Assembly (NCBI RefSeq): GCF_036759925.1
Contig: NZ_JAPKIB010000003.1
Location: 310,001 to 374,000 of the forward strand
Direction of reading: 5' to 3'
DNA: 64,000 bases
From: Kluyvera sp036759925
Lineage (GTDB): Bacteria > Pseudomonadota > Gammaproteobacteria > Enterobacterales > Enterobacteriaceae
The notes below the pieces were generated by a model that did not search any database, was not told the origin of the DNA, and was given only the letters and a program-made list of their open reading frames with translations. Positions within the stretch are counted from its first letter, which is position 1, and each line of letters begins with the position of its first letter. The position numbers were made by a program, and so were the translations under genes. Below are positions 43,013 to 50,254 of this stretch, piece by piece.

Positions 43013-43023
43013 ACTTTCCCGCC

Positions 43024-43058
43024 AATTTAGTAAATGTTTATCTCCATAAGCTCATAAT
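43024..43058 (+). promoter_or_regulatory. PhoP box and promoter of phoPQ
   Basis: AATTTA (43024-43029), five bases, TGTTTA (43035-43040) is a PhoP-type direct repeat with one degenerate half. A CATAAT -10 (43053-43058) lies 12 bp downstream, the spacing seen at PhoP-activated promoters. This fits the known autoregulation of phoPQ. Confidence 0.65.
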
Positions 43059-43101
43059 CAGCGTTAAACTATTCATGTCTTTAATTTAATGGAGAAACAG
43101 C

Positions 43102-43776
43102 ATGCGCGTACTCGTCGTAGAGGACAACGCTCTGTTACGTCACCACCTGAAAGTTCAGCTCCAGGAAATGGGCCATCAGGTGGATGCCGCAGAAGATGCG
43201 AAGGAAGCAGACTATTACTTAGGCGAGCATATCCCGGATATTGCGATTGTGGATTTAGGGCTTCCCGACGAGGATGGCCTATCGCTGATCCGCCGCTGGC
43301 GCAGCCACGACATTTCGCTGCCTATTCTGGTGCTCACCGCGCGGGAAAGCTGGCAGGATAAGGTGGAAGTGCTGAGCGCGGGCGCCGACGACTACGTCAC
43401 CAAACCTTTCCATATTGAGGAAGTAGCAGCCCGTATGCAGGCGCTGATGCGTCGTAACAGCGGTCATGCTTCACAGGTTATCTCCCTGCCGCCGTTCCAG
43501 GTTGACCTCTCCCGCCGCGAGCTCTCCATTAATGACGAAGTGATTAAGCTCACCGCGTTTGAATACACGATTATGGAAACGCTGATCCGCAATAACGGCA
43601 AAGTGGTCAGCAAAGACTCCCTGATGCTTCAACTCTATCCCGATGCGGAGCTGCGCGAGAGCCACACCATCGATGTCCTGATGGGTCGCCTGCGTAAGAA
43701 AATTCAGGCTCAATATCCCCAGGACGTGATTATCACCGTGCGCGGTCAGGGTTATCTGTTCGAACTGCGCGAATGA
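43102..43776 (+). CDS. phoP: Response regulator PhoP
   Basis: This 224-aa OmpR-family regulator has the phospho-acceptor Asp51 (DIAIVDLGLPDEDG), Lys in VTKPFHIEE and a winged helix (SHTIDVLMGRLRKKI). It controls genes for low magnesium, acid and antimicrobial peptides. It overlaps phoQ by 4 bp (ATGA) and has a GGAG ribosome-binding site. Confidence 0.98.
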   Translation: MRVLVVEDNALLRHHLKVQLQEMGHQVDAAEDAKEADYYLGEHIPDIAIVDLGLPDEDGLSLIRRWRSHDISLPILVLTARESWQDKVEVLSAGADDYVTKPFHIEEVAARMQALMRRNSGHASQVISLPPFQVDLSRRELSINDEVIKLTAFEYTIMETLIRNNGKVVSKDSLMLQLYPDAELRESHTIDVLMGRLRKKIQAQYPQDVIITVRGQGYLFELRE

Positions 43777-45236
43777 AAAATTTACGTCGGCATTTCTTGC
43801 CGCTGTCGCTGCGGATGCGTTTCCTGCTGGCGACGGCCGCGGTGGTTATCGTGCTGTCGCTGGCCTACGGCATGGTGGCGCTGGTGGGCTACAGCGTCAG
43901 CTTCGATAAAACCACCTTCCGTCTGCTGCGCGGTGAGAGCAACCTGTTCTATACCCTCTCTAAATGGGAAGACAATGCGCTGCACGTTGATATTCCCGAA
44001 AATCTCAATATGCAGGGTCCCACGGTCGCGCTGATCTATAACGATCAGGGAAAACTACTGTGGCAGCAAAAAGATCTGCCGTGGCTGGTGAAGAGCATTC
44101 AACCCGACTGGTTAAAAGGCAACGGTTTCTATGAGGTAGAAGCCGATGCTACCGCGAGCAGTACCCTGCTGCGCGACGATCATGAGATGCAAAAAGAGCT
44201 GACCGAAATGCGCCAGGAGGGCGATGATTCGGAGATGACCCACTCGGTGGCCGTCAACAGCTATCCGGCCACCAGCCTGATGCCCGCGTTGACTATCGTG
44301 GTGGTCGATACCATTCCGATTGAGCTTAAGCGTTCCTATATGGTCTGGAGCTGGTTCTCCTACGTGCTCGCCGCCAACCTGCTGCTGGTTATCCCGCTGC
44401 TATGGATTGCTGCCCACTGGAGCCTACGCCCCATCGCCGACCTCACCCGCGAGGTACGTGAGCTTGAGGAACATCACCGCGAGCATCTCAACCCCGACAC
44501 CACCCGCGAGCTGACAAGCCTGGTGCGCAACCTGAACCGGCTGCTGAAAAGCGAGCGCGACCGCTACGATAAGTACCGCACCACGCTCACCGACCTGACC
44601 CACAGCCTGAAAACCCCGCTGGCGGTACTGCAAAGCTCGCTGCGTTCGCTGCGCAGTGAAAAGATCACCGTCAACGAAGCCGAGCCGGTGATGCTGGAGC
44701 AGATAAGCCGCATCTCGCAGCAGATTGGCTACTACCTGCATCGCGCCAGTATGCGCAGCGATAGCACTCTGCTCAGCCGCGAGCTTCACCCGGTCGCCCC
44801 GCTGCTGGACAGCCTGACGTCGGCGCTCAATAAGGTCTATCAGCGTAAAGGGGTCAACATCACCCTGGATATTTCGCCGGAGATCTCCTTCGTCGGTGAG
44901 AAAAACGACTTTATGGAAGTGATGGGCAACCTGCTGGACAACGCCTGCAAGTACTGCCTTGAGTTCGTCGAGGTTTCCGCCCGTCAGAGCGACGACTATC
45001 TGCATATCTTTGTCGAAGATGACGGTCCAGGCATTCCGCAAAGCAAGCGCGACATCGTGTTTGACCGCGGCCAGCGTGCGGATACGCTACGTCCAGGGCA
45101 AGGGGTTGGCCTGTCGGTAGCTCGCGATATTGTTGACCAGTATGACGGTCAGATTATCGCCCACGAAAGCCTGCTCGGCGGCGCGAAAATGGAGGTCCTT
45201 TTCGGCCATCAGGGTCTGGACAGTCACGAAGGGTAA
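43773..45236 (+). CDS. phoQ: Sensor kinase PhoQ
   Basis: This 487-aa sensor has a first helix (about 20-40), a periplasmic domain with the acidic metal-binding cluster DDSEMTHSV, a second helix (about 195-215), HAMP, the phosphorylated His in LTDLTHSLKTPLAVLQ and the ATPase N and G boxes (MGNLLDNACKYC, DDGPGIP). It closely matches E. coli PhoQ (486 aa). The second prophage begins about 100 bp after its stop. Confidence 0.98.
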   Translation: MKNLRRHFLPLSLRMRFLLATAAVVIVLSLAYGMVALVGYSVSFDKTTFRLLRGESNLFYTLSKWEDNALHVDIPENLNMQGPTVALIYNDQGKLLWQQKDLPWLVKSIQPDWLKGNGFYEVEADATASSTLLRDDHEMQKELTEMRQEGDDSEMTHSVAVNSYPATSLMPALTIVVVDTIPIELKRSYMVWSWFSYVLAANLLLVIPLLWIAAHWSLRPIADLTREVRELEEHHREHLNPDTTRELTSLVRNLNRLLKSERDRYDKYRTTLTDLTHSLKTPLAVLQSSLRSLRSEKITVNEAEPVMLEQISRISQQIGYYLHRASMRSDSTLLSRELHPVAPLLDSLTSALNKVYQRKGVNITLDISPEISFVGEKNDFMEVMGNLLDNACKYCLEFVEVSARQSDDYLHIFVEDDGPGIPQSKRDIVFDRGQRADTLRPGQGVGLSVARDIVDQYDGQIIAHESLLGGAKMEVLFGHQGLDSHEG

Positions 45237-45354
45237 ATAATGTTTCCGTAGCAGGGTAGTTTTGTGAATACGATGTATAACCCGACGCAAATTTATATAA
45301 ATCAATAATATATATTTATGCGTGGTGCCTATGGGGTGCCGAATAGGCGTTAAA

Positions 45355-45375
45355 AAGCCCTCTTTGTGAGGGCTT
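45355..45375 (-). terminator. Terminator at the prophage edge
   Basis: AAGCCCTC (45355-45362) and GAGGGCTT (45368-45375) form an 8-bp stem. On the minus strand the stem runs into TTTTTAA, ending the leftward prophage operon just after the PrtN-type gene. Confidence 0.8.
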
Positions 45376-45381
45376 GGGGGA

Positions 45382-45639
45382 CTATGCGTTGAAGTGCTCG
45401 AATGCCTTCTTACCAGCGGCGCGGCCCTTGTCTATCATCTCCGCGAGATCTTCAATGTGTACCAGGCGTGGCGCTTTCTGCGTCTCTACGGTTCGAAACG
45501 TTGGTAAAGGCAGCTTTCCTATGTTGGCCCGGTAGTTCGCCGTTGTAGGCTCAATACCGAGGTACTTCTTAGAGATCTGCTCAAGGGTCGGGGTTAGTGT
45601 TTCGAACTCCGCCAGCAGATAAAAGAACGTCGTATTCAC
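45382..45639 (-). CDS. PrtN-family transcription activator
   Basis: This 85-aa protein has MNTTFFYLLAEFETLTPTLE, YLGIEPTTANYRANIGKLPL and VHIEDLAEMIDKGRAAGKKA, the pattern of the pyocin activator PrtN family. PrtN in Pseudomonas switches on pyocin genes after RecA-dependent loss of PrtR. Homologues in prophages are often near att sites and could act as excisionase or late activator. Here it is the last gene before the prophage edge. The family is fairly sure, the role is inferred. Confidence 0.78.
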   Translation of the reverse strand: MNTTFFYLLAEFETLTPTLEQISKKYLGIEPTTANYRANIGKLPLPTFRTVETQKAPRLVHIEDLAEMIDKGRAAGKKAFEHFNA

Positions 45640-45849
45640 TTATTGCCCTCCGGCCCGTGGTGATAGTGCCTCTATAGCGGCTGCGCAATCTTGCTTTGCA
45701 CTATCAGCCGCTTTCCGGTGTTCCTGAAGCTCTGCGTCGTCAATCAGCGCTTTCCACGCGTCAGTCAGCGGGACTGAATCAGCAACCAGGAGGGCCGCAA
45801 TACGTGCGCCGACAGTGCGCTTGTTTGTTAACTGGTTATTGGTAGTCAT
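45640..45849 (-). CDS. Small phage protein, unrecognised
   Basis: This is a 69-aa soluble protein (MTTNNQLTNKRTVGARIAAL and onward), Ala-rich with a charged helix (AELQEHRKAADSAKQDCAAA). Its ATG overlaps the stop of the preceding gene (ATGA) and its own stop abuts the PrtN-type start. No family is recognised. Confidence 0.65.
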   Translation of the reverse strand: MTTNNQLTNKRTVGARIAALLVADSVPLTDAWKALIDDAELQEHRKAADSAKQDCAAAIEALSPRAGGQ

Positions 45850-46001
45850 AGGGCCTCCTGTAGCTTTCTGGACACTTCCTGCAAGATCGAACTAACCTCC
45901 TCATTGTCTTCATTATCAAGCGAATTTAGCGTGTGGAGTAACTGAACAGCTTGCGTGTACGTAAGCTTCAGAGTGACAACGCGGCGTTTATTGTTGGTCA
46001 T
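45846..46001 (-). CDS. Tiny phage protein (51 aa), unrecognised
   Basis: A 51-aa ORF reads MTNNKRRVVTLKLTYTQAVQ and continues acidic (LDNEDNEEV). It exactly fills the gap between its neighbours, with a TAAATG junction before it and an ATGA overlap after it, which supports real translation. It may be a helical regulator. No family is recognised. Confidence 0.6.
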   Translation of the reverse strand: MTNNKRRVVTLKLTYTQAVQLLHTLNSLDNEDNEEVSSILQEVSRKLQEAL

Positions 46002-46337
46002 TTAATCGGTCTCCCCGGTTTTGACGTGGCAATAGTGCTCGCCGTTCGGGCGCGTTGACGCTACACCGCAGCGCGGGCATGGCTGCGGCGTAACGTAGAC
46101 AACACGCCCCGTCCCTCCCGCCGCAACAACCGCGTCATAGGTTTCCTTGTCTGCGTCATACCAATCATCGTTTATTAACTGATAAATCGGCACGGCGGTC
46201 AGCGCTGCCAGGGCTATTTCAACCAGAGCCAGATTTTTAGCCGCTGCCACATCATCAGGCCGAGCGTCAACGGCGCACTGCGCCAGCATCTGGCAACCTT
46301 TCGCCTGCTCTATTAACTGCTCTTTAGTGAATGTCAT
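46002..46337 (-). CDS. Phage protein with C-terminal zinc ribbon-like motif
   Basis: This 111-aa protein has an N-terminal helical half (TKEQLIEQAKGCQMLAQCAV) and a C-terminal CPRCGVAST...HYCHV cluster that could bind zinc. It resembles the variable accessory proteins of lambdoid phages, but I cannot name the family. It is packed against the 51-aa gene. Confidence 0.65.
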   Translation of the reverse strand: MTFTKEQLIEQAKGCQMLAQCAVDARPDDVAAAKNLALVEIALAALTAVPIYQLINDDWYDADKETYDAVVAAGGTGRVVYVTPQPCPRCGVASTRPNGEHYCHVKTGETD

Positions 46338-46366
46338 TTTGTTTACGCCCCTTGTGGGGCGCTCCG

Positions 46367-46696
46367 TTAAAAAGGTTCGAAAGGCAGTCGGGCGTTTTCA
46401 ACCGCCACCTGCTCTGCCACGCTGCGAGATGTGGCACCGAAAATTTTATGGATGTTATAGCCACTCCAGTTCTGGCGGCATTGGTCGAAAATGGTTGGTA
46501 CGCCGCTTGGTGGCGCTCCGGTGCCGTTTCCGATGGCGAAAGTGCCAGGTGCCACCCGGTGAATCAGCCCCTTGACCGTTGCGTATTTCGCAGCAGACTC
46601 AACCGATTTTCTTTCGTGGCCATACATCGCGATCATGTCTTTAATCGTGACCAGCTCGTGTGACTTCAGGTAATCAAGAATGTCGTCTTTTATCAT
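46367..46696 (-). CDS. Small winged-helix-like phage protein
   Basis: This 109-aa protein begins MIKDDILDYLKSHELVTIKD and has SVESAAKYATVKGLIHRVAPGTF, which reads as a winged helix-turn-helix of the kind seen in phage regulators. It overlaps the gene before it by 23 bp. The target is unknown. Confidence 0.62.
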   Translation of the reverse strand: MIKDDILDYLKSHELVTIKDMIAMYGHERKSVESAAKYATVKGLIHRVAPGTFAIGNGTGAPPSGVPTIFDQCRQNWSGYNIHKIFGATSRSVAEQVAVENARLPFEPF

Positions 46697-46826
46697 TCTC
46701 GCGGCCCTTTGCTAGATGCTCGTGATAAGCGCGCAAGCTGCCGAATTTGGCGATGCGCTCGTTTAGCAGTGCTACGGCTTTTTGTCCGTAGCGCGGGGAA
46801 CCAAGCCCCGCAACCACTTTAAACAT
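46674..46826 (-). CDS. Tiny phage protein (50 aa)
   Basis: The frame is open from 46949, but the ATG at 46826, overlapping the end of the preceding gene, gives a compact 50-aa basic protein (MFKVVAGLGSPRYGQKAVAL, then RAYHEHLAKGRENDKRR). This start fits the tight packing of the cluster. It overlaps the next gene by 23 bp. No family is recognised. Confidence 0.5.
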   Translation of the reverse strand: MFKVVAGLGSPRYGQKAVALLNERIAKFGSLRAYHEHLAKGRENDKRRHS

Positions 46827-47034
46827 TCTGCTTGCCTTCACACTGAGCACCTTTCTGGCACCCGGTACAGCGCTTAGCTTTGTCATCGCCTGCCAGCGAG
46901 CGATAATCACAACCCTGAGACTTAAACCACTTGTCCCACTCATCAACACAATCCGGGCTCTTACCCTCTTTGATGGCTACGGCGATCACCTGGGAGCGGA
47001 TGTCGCATAACGAACGACCTGCAACAATTTTCAC
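46819..47034 (-). CDS. Small cysteine-containing phage protein
   Basis: This 71-aa protein has SLCDIRSQVIAVAIKEGKSP, DEWDKWFKSQGCDYRSLAGD and a Cys pair near the end (RCTGCQKGAQCEGK) that could bind a metal. It begins 4 bp inside the preceding lipoprotein gene. No family is recognised. Confidence 0.6.
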   Translation of the reverse strand: MKIVAGRSLCDIRSQVIAVAIKEGKSPDCVDEWDKWFKSQGCDYRSLAGDDKAKRCTGCQKGAQCEGKQNV

Positions 47035-47246
47035 TTACCATTCCCCTTAATTTTTGTGTTGATAGACTGAACGGCTTTGACTACCTTTGCCGGGTCAGCG
47101 TCTGAACAAGCGACCTGATAAGAGTCGGCCTGGACGTTGACTGCACATGCACCGCCAAGCGCTACAGTCTCGTTCAGGTTCGGCTCGCTTTTAACGACAG
47201 CACACCCGCTAATTAACAGAATTGATGCAAGGAATATTTTTCGCAT
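47031..47246 (-). CDS. Small phage lipoprotein
   Basis: This 71-aa protein has a clear lipoprotein signal, MRKIFLASILLISGC, with Cys15 as the lipidated residue, and a short mature domain holding two cysteines (GGACAV, QVACSDADP). It could be a lysogenic conversion or superinfection exclusion lipoprotein. It overlaps both neighbours, so it is part of the same unit. Confidence 0.68.
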   Translation of the reverse strand: MRKIFLASILLISGCAVVKSEPNLNETVALGGACAVNVQADSYQVACSDADPAKVVKAVQSINTKIKGNGK

Positions 47247-47449
47247 ATTCTTACCTCCTCTAACTCGTTATATTTACCTTCGGCAATTAACCGTGAGCGT
47301 TCCCGCGCCGCATTTTTATGCGCAGTCCTGCTTTTATCGTTCCGCCTTAATTTCGATGTAAAACCAATGGATAATGATTCCTTAATATTTCGCTCCCTTG
47401 TTCCTTTATTTATTAAATTCCCGTGGATGCTTGTAGCCATTATCAACAC
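47213..47449 (-). CDS. Small basic phage protein
   Basis: This 78-aa protein starts at a GTG (47449) with a GGGGA ribosome-binding site; an in-frame ATG is three codons on. It is strongly basic in the middle (TSKLRRNDKSRTAHKNAARE), suggesting nucleic acid binding. It overlaps the genes on both sides. No family is recognised. Confidence 0.5.
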   Translation of the reverse strand: MLIMATSIHGNLINKGTRERNIKESLSIGFTSKLRRNDKSRTAHKNAARERSRLIAEGKYNELEEVRICEKYSLHQFC

Positions 47450-47792
47450 TCATTCCCCAACCTGGGGTATTTGGCATCCTTTCGCCCATCATCGCGCCAA
47501 CCATCCCGCGAAAGCGCAGTTCTGAAATCATCTTTCCGTTTGAATAGATATCCCTACACACCTTCAGAAAGTAACGTTCCTTCCCGCTTGCCACCCGCTC
47601 ATGCGCCGCGCCCAGCTCGCTTGCCATAGCCATGATTTCAACATCCTTACCCATAGACTCGCGCACCGCCTGTTTTGCAATATCCTGCTGAACCTTCAGT
47701 TCGCCACGCAGGTACTTGATACATGAATTGGCCTTTGCCAACTCATTGCGCACCGAAAACCATTTCTTTAATTCCGCTACTAAGCTTTTCAT
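47406..47792 (-). CDS. Phage protein with N-terminal coiled coil
   Basis: This 128-aa protein has an N-terminal coiled coil (about 1-65, VAELKKWFSVRNELAKANSC) and a globular C-terminal part (ISELRFRGMVGAMMGERMPN). It overlaps its neighbours on both sides. Such proteins are common in prophage accessory clusters. The role is unknown. Confidence 0.6.
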   Translation of the reverse strand: MKSLVAELKKWFSVRNELAKANSCIKYLRGELKVQQDIAKQAVRESMGKDVEIMAMASELGAAHERVASGKERYFLKVCRDIYSNGKMISELRFRGMVGAMMGERMPNTPGWGMSVDNGYKHPREFNK

Positions 47793-47973
47793 TTCTAACC
47801 CTCAGTTCATTTAATGCCGCGTCAATAATCGGCTTATTATGCGACAGCACTTTATTTAAATACTTACGCCCGGATGGGCTGTTATTTCCAGACGACAGAC
47901 ACCATTCAACTGACTCCAATAAATCTGAGTCGGACATCTCGCTAATAATCTTGCTTAAGGTGTTTCTTAACAT
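47743..47973 (-). CDS. Small phage protein, unrecognised
   Basis: This is a 76-aa protein (MLRNTLSKIISEMSDSDLLE and onward) with a predicted helical makeup and overlap of 50 bp with the next gene. The 91 bp before it up to the Ref-type gene are AT-rich and hold no gene. No family is recognised. Confidence 0.55.
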   Translation of the reverse strand: MLRNTLSKIISEMSDSDLLESVEWCLSSGNNSPSGRKYLNKVLSHNKPIIDAALNELRVRNEKLSSGIKEMVFGAQ

Positions 47974-48064
47974 CGCTCTTACATCCTCTGCCTTTTTGAC
48001 AGGGGTAGGGGTATGTCAAAACACCATTTTTATTTCTAATGAAATATGGCTGTTTTTTATTTAA

Positions 48065-48349
48065 TCAGATGCTATTGAGAGTTAGGTCAAGTAACTCGCT
48101 TTCAGTCCCGTATGCATTTGTGAACGATAGTTTGCCAGCGTGAATTGCTAGTTTCCCATTTCCACTATTTCTATGATGGTTCGTACACAAACAAATAACC
48201 TGTTTCCACCCGGCGCGCTGCGCCATGCCTTGGCCCTCTCTAATGTGATGAATCTCTCCCGGCGTTCCCCACACCCCAGCCTGCACATAGCAGGCCACAC
48301 ACCCCAGCTCCGCCACTTTGTTGACGTGCTCGCGCTCTGCCTTTTTCAT
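48065..48349 (-). CDS. Ref-like RecA-dependent HNH nuclease
   Basis: This 94-aa protein has MKKAEREHVNKVAELGCVAC, GEIHHIREGQGMAQR and VICLCTNHHRN, the signature of the Ref family of HNH nucleases first known from phage P1. P1 Ref cuts at RecA displacement loops and boosts recombination. It lacks the long disordered N-terminus of P1 Ref and keeps only the core. It overlaps the next gene by 4 bp (ATGA). Confidence 0.8.
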   Translation of the reverse strand: MKKAEREHVNKVAELGCVACYVQAGVWGTPGEIHHIREGQGMAQRAGWKQVICLCTNHHRNSGNGKLAIHAGKLSFTNAYGTESELLDLTLNSI

Positions 48350-48585
48350 GATTCCAACCAGGCGAGATCATCAGCAAACAGGCGGTTTGTCTCCTCCACT
48401 TCGCACCCGGCTTCCAGAACTGAGAAACAGGCGCGGCCCGTGTTTAATAGCTGGCGATGCATTGCACCTTTGAAGCGGGCAATCTGAGCATCAGATACAT
48501 GGCTGTTGCGGTTTAAGTATTCGCTCGCCAGTTGCGCGAGGATGCGCTCACGAGCCTGGTTTACCTGCTGAATTAATTTTTCCAT
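48346..48585 (-). CDS. Small helical phage protein
   Basis: This 79-aa protein (MEKLIQQVNQARERILAQLA and onward) is mostly charged helix with a lone cysteine pair. It has a GGAGCAG ribosome-binding region and is coupled to the Ref-type gene by a 4-bp overlap, so the two may act together. No family is recognised. Confidence 0.6.
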   Translation of the reverse strand: MEKLIQQVNQARERILAQLASEYLNRNSHVSDAQIARFKGAMHRQLLNTGRACFSVLEAGCEVEETNRLFADDLAWLES

Positions 48586-48619
48586 TTACTGCTCCTTTGG
48601 CTGATTTTGGGCAATAAAA

Positions 48620-48638
48620 AGCCCACGCGAAGTGGGCT
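48620..48638 (-). terminator. Terminator before the Ref-type operon
   Basis: AGCCCAC (48620-48626) pairs with GTGGGCT (48632-48638). On the minus strand a TTTTTA tract follows. It ends the transcript of the 58-aa gene at 48663-48839. Confidence 0.8.
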
Positions 48639-48662
48639 ATAGGAAAAGCTCCGACTACGCTG

Positions 48663-48839
48663 TTATTTTTTGAGTTCTACTGGCACAAGGTCGCGGCGCG
48701 GACTACACAGCACATTGTTAACAACCACGTAATCACCGTTAATCCAGTTATTCACCTGCTGTGGCAGCACGCCGTTTGCCCGCGCAAATGCTGATTTATT
48801 GCCGTCATAGTATTTTTCAATGTATTCAGTAAGTTTCAT
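48663..48839 (-). CDS. Cro-like small helix-turn-helix protein (58 aa)
   Basis: A 58-aa ORF begins MKLTEYIEKYYDGNKSAFAR and has ANGVLPQQVNNWINGDYVV, a helix-turn-helix of the Cro type in which the protein waits for an operator. It has its own terminator and is separate from the Ref-type gene. It may be a repressor of nearby promoters, such as the serine recombinase gene to its right. Confidence 0.65.
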   Translation of the reverse strand: MKLTEYIEKYYDGNKSAFARANGVLPQQVNNWINGDYVVVNNVLCSPRRDLVPVELKK

Positions 48840-48917
48840 AAACCCTTCGTTGTTCCGATGTGATTATATTAAGTGAATTTCACTTAATTGCACAAGCCGT
48901 ATTTAAGTGATTTTCAC

Positions 48918-49550
48918 TTAATTTATGATTTCAGCACTTTTTGCAACTTTAGCCGCTTTCGCTATCGTTGGGCGGCTAACCCCCATAGCTTTCTCTATCT
49001 GGCTGTAACTGCTCCCAGCCTTAAGCAGCGCAATGATAGCTGCTTGCTTATCCAGGTCAGCACCACGCCCCTTGTACTTCCCTTCCGCCTGGGCCTTTGC
49101 GATACCCTGCTTTTGTCGGCGGCGGCGATCCTCATAATCCTTTCTGGCAATAGCTGCCAGCATGTCCAGCATCATACCGTTTATTGCGTCCAGCATACGC
49201 CCGGTGAACTCATCACCCGCCGCCGCTAACATGTGCGACGTTGGCAAGTCCAGGGCAACAACGCGAATACCCTTTTCCGTGATTGCGGTTCGAAGCTTTA
49301 TCCAATCCGTGGCATTCAGGCGCGAAAGGCGATCGACTTGCTCAATAAGCAAAACATCACCCACCTGAGCTGATTCCAAAATTCTGAACAGCTCCGGCCT
49401 TTCCAGTTTCGCGCCGCTTTCATTTTCAACGTGCCAGATGGGTGAACGCAGCCCATGCTCTGAGGCGAATTTAACCAGATCGTTTTTAGCTCGCTCGGCA
49501 TCCTGTTCGTTTGTCGAGGCTCTTAGGTACCCAAAAACCACTGAAGCCAA
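48918..49550 (-). CDS. Serine recombinase (resolvase/invertase family), TTG start
   Basis: This 210-aa site-specific recombinase has the N-terminal catalytic domain with YLRASTNEQD (nucleophile Ser), LLIEQVDRLSRLN (Arg) and a C-terminal helix-turn-helix (SYSQIEKAMGVSRPTIAKA). It acts on short inverted or direct sites as a resolvase or invertase. The only matching start is a TTG at 49550 with an AGAGGG site. It is short compared with large serine integrases, so it is not an obvious phage integrase. Two direct repeats lie just upstream. Confidence 0.88.
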   Translation of the reverse strand: MASVVFGYLRASTNEQDAERAKNDLVKFASEHGLRSPIWHVENESGAKLERPELFRILESAQVGDVLLIEQVDRLSRLNATDWIKLRTAITEKGIRVVALDLPTSHMLAAAGDEFTGRMLDAINGMMLDMLAAIARKDYEDRRRRQKQGIAKAQAEGKYKGRGADLDKQAAIIALLKAGSSYSQIEKAMGVSRPTIAKAAKVAKSAEIIN

Positions 49551-49565
49551 TTTTTAACCCTCTTT

Positions 49566-49626
49566 AGTTAACTTTGAGTCAAATCCCTAAACCAGTTAAC
49601 TTTAAGTTATTTCCATGCCTAAACCA
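49566..49626. repeat. Two direct repeats in front of the serine recombinase
   Basis: AGTTAACTTTGAGT (49566-49579) and AGTTAACTTTAAGT (49594-49607) are 28 bp apart, and each is followed by CCTAAACCA (49586-49594 and 49618-49626). A possible promoter for the recombinase (minus strand TTGGTT, 17 bp, TAAAGT) overlaps them. They may be recombination subsites or operator sites for self-control. Confidence 0.6.
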
Positions 49627-49685
49627 ACACGGTAAATGATGGTTTATAATCGGTACACCCTTACTTAACCACCACAAAAACAAAA

Positions 49686-49703
49686 AATCCCCCGAAGGGG
49701 ATT
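49686..49703 (-). terminator. Terminator after the phage lipoprotein gene
   Basis: AATCCCC (49686-49692) pairs with GGGGATT (49697-49703). The minus-strand product ends in TTTTTTGTTTTT. Confidence 0.85.
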
Positions 49704-49723
49704 GCGCTGATTTGCTATTTTTG

Positions 49724-50254
49724 CTAGCTCTGATTTAGCATTTTGTTTACCGTACTGCGGCTAAGCTTTCCGGTGTCCACTCTTCTATCAACTTCCTTTT
49801 CGCACAAATATGCCGACATCGCTTTTACATCATCGGCGTGCTTATCACTTTCGTTCGTGACGGACTTTTCACACTCAACCAAATCTTTCAATGTCGCAGC
49901 CCTTAACACTTTTTGCATCTCTGGGCTTTTTGCTCGCTCCACCAATAGCTCATGCCGCTCCTGTGCTTTTTCTTGCGCCTGTTCATTCGCTTGTTTGTTC
50001 GCTTGCTCCTGGGCCTGCTGCTGTAACTGCGCCTGATATTGGAGTAAATCAAAAGACTCCTCACACCGCTCATAGCGCGCCGTGTCCATATCCGCATCGG
50101 CTCGCGCCATATACGTACCAGCCATCGCGGCCCCAAATTGTGATCCCGCCGCTTCGGATTTCAATTCCTGGCACTGCGCATGCCTTGCTTTCCCCGCGCA
50201 GCCAGAAAGGGCAACAAGAGCGAATGCCGCCAGCACAAGCCGCTTACTCATCAT
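49724..50254 (-). CDS. Phage lipoprotein with Gln-rich coiled coil
   Basis: This 176-aa protein has a lipoprotein signal (LAAFALVALSGC, ATG at 50254 or 50251) and a long Gln/Ala/Lys coiled coil (about residues 80-125, QEQANKQANEQAQEKAQERH). It may be an outer membrane lipoprotein that blocks superinfection or aids lysis. The upstream frame to 50338 is rejected because it overlaps the 45-aa gene and lacks a signal peptide. A terminator follows. Confidence 0.65.
   Translation of the reverse strand: MMSKRLVLAAFALVALSGCAGKARHAQCQELKSEAAGSQFGAAMAGTYMARADADMDTARYERCEESFDLLQYQAQLQQQAQEQANKQANEQAQEKAQERHELLVERAKSPEMQKVLRAATLKDLVECEKSVTNESDKHADDVKAMSAYLCEKEVDRRVDTGKLSRSTVNKMLNQS

Noticed and set aside
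42138..43025. 295-codon minus-strand ORF opposite purB
   Set aside because: Antisense shadow; PurB is intact and conserved across its length.
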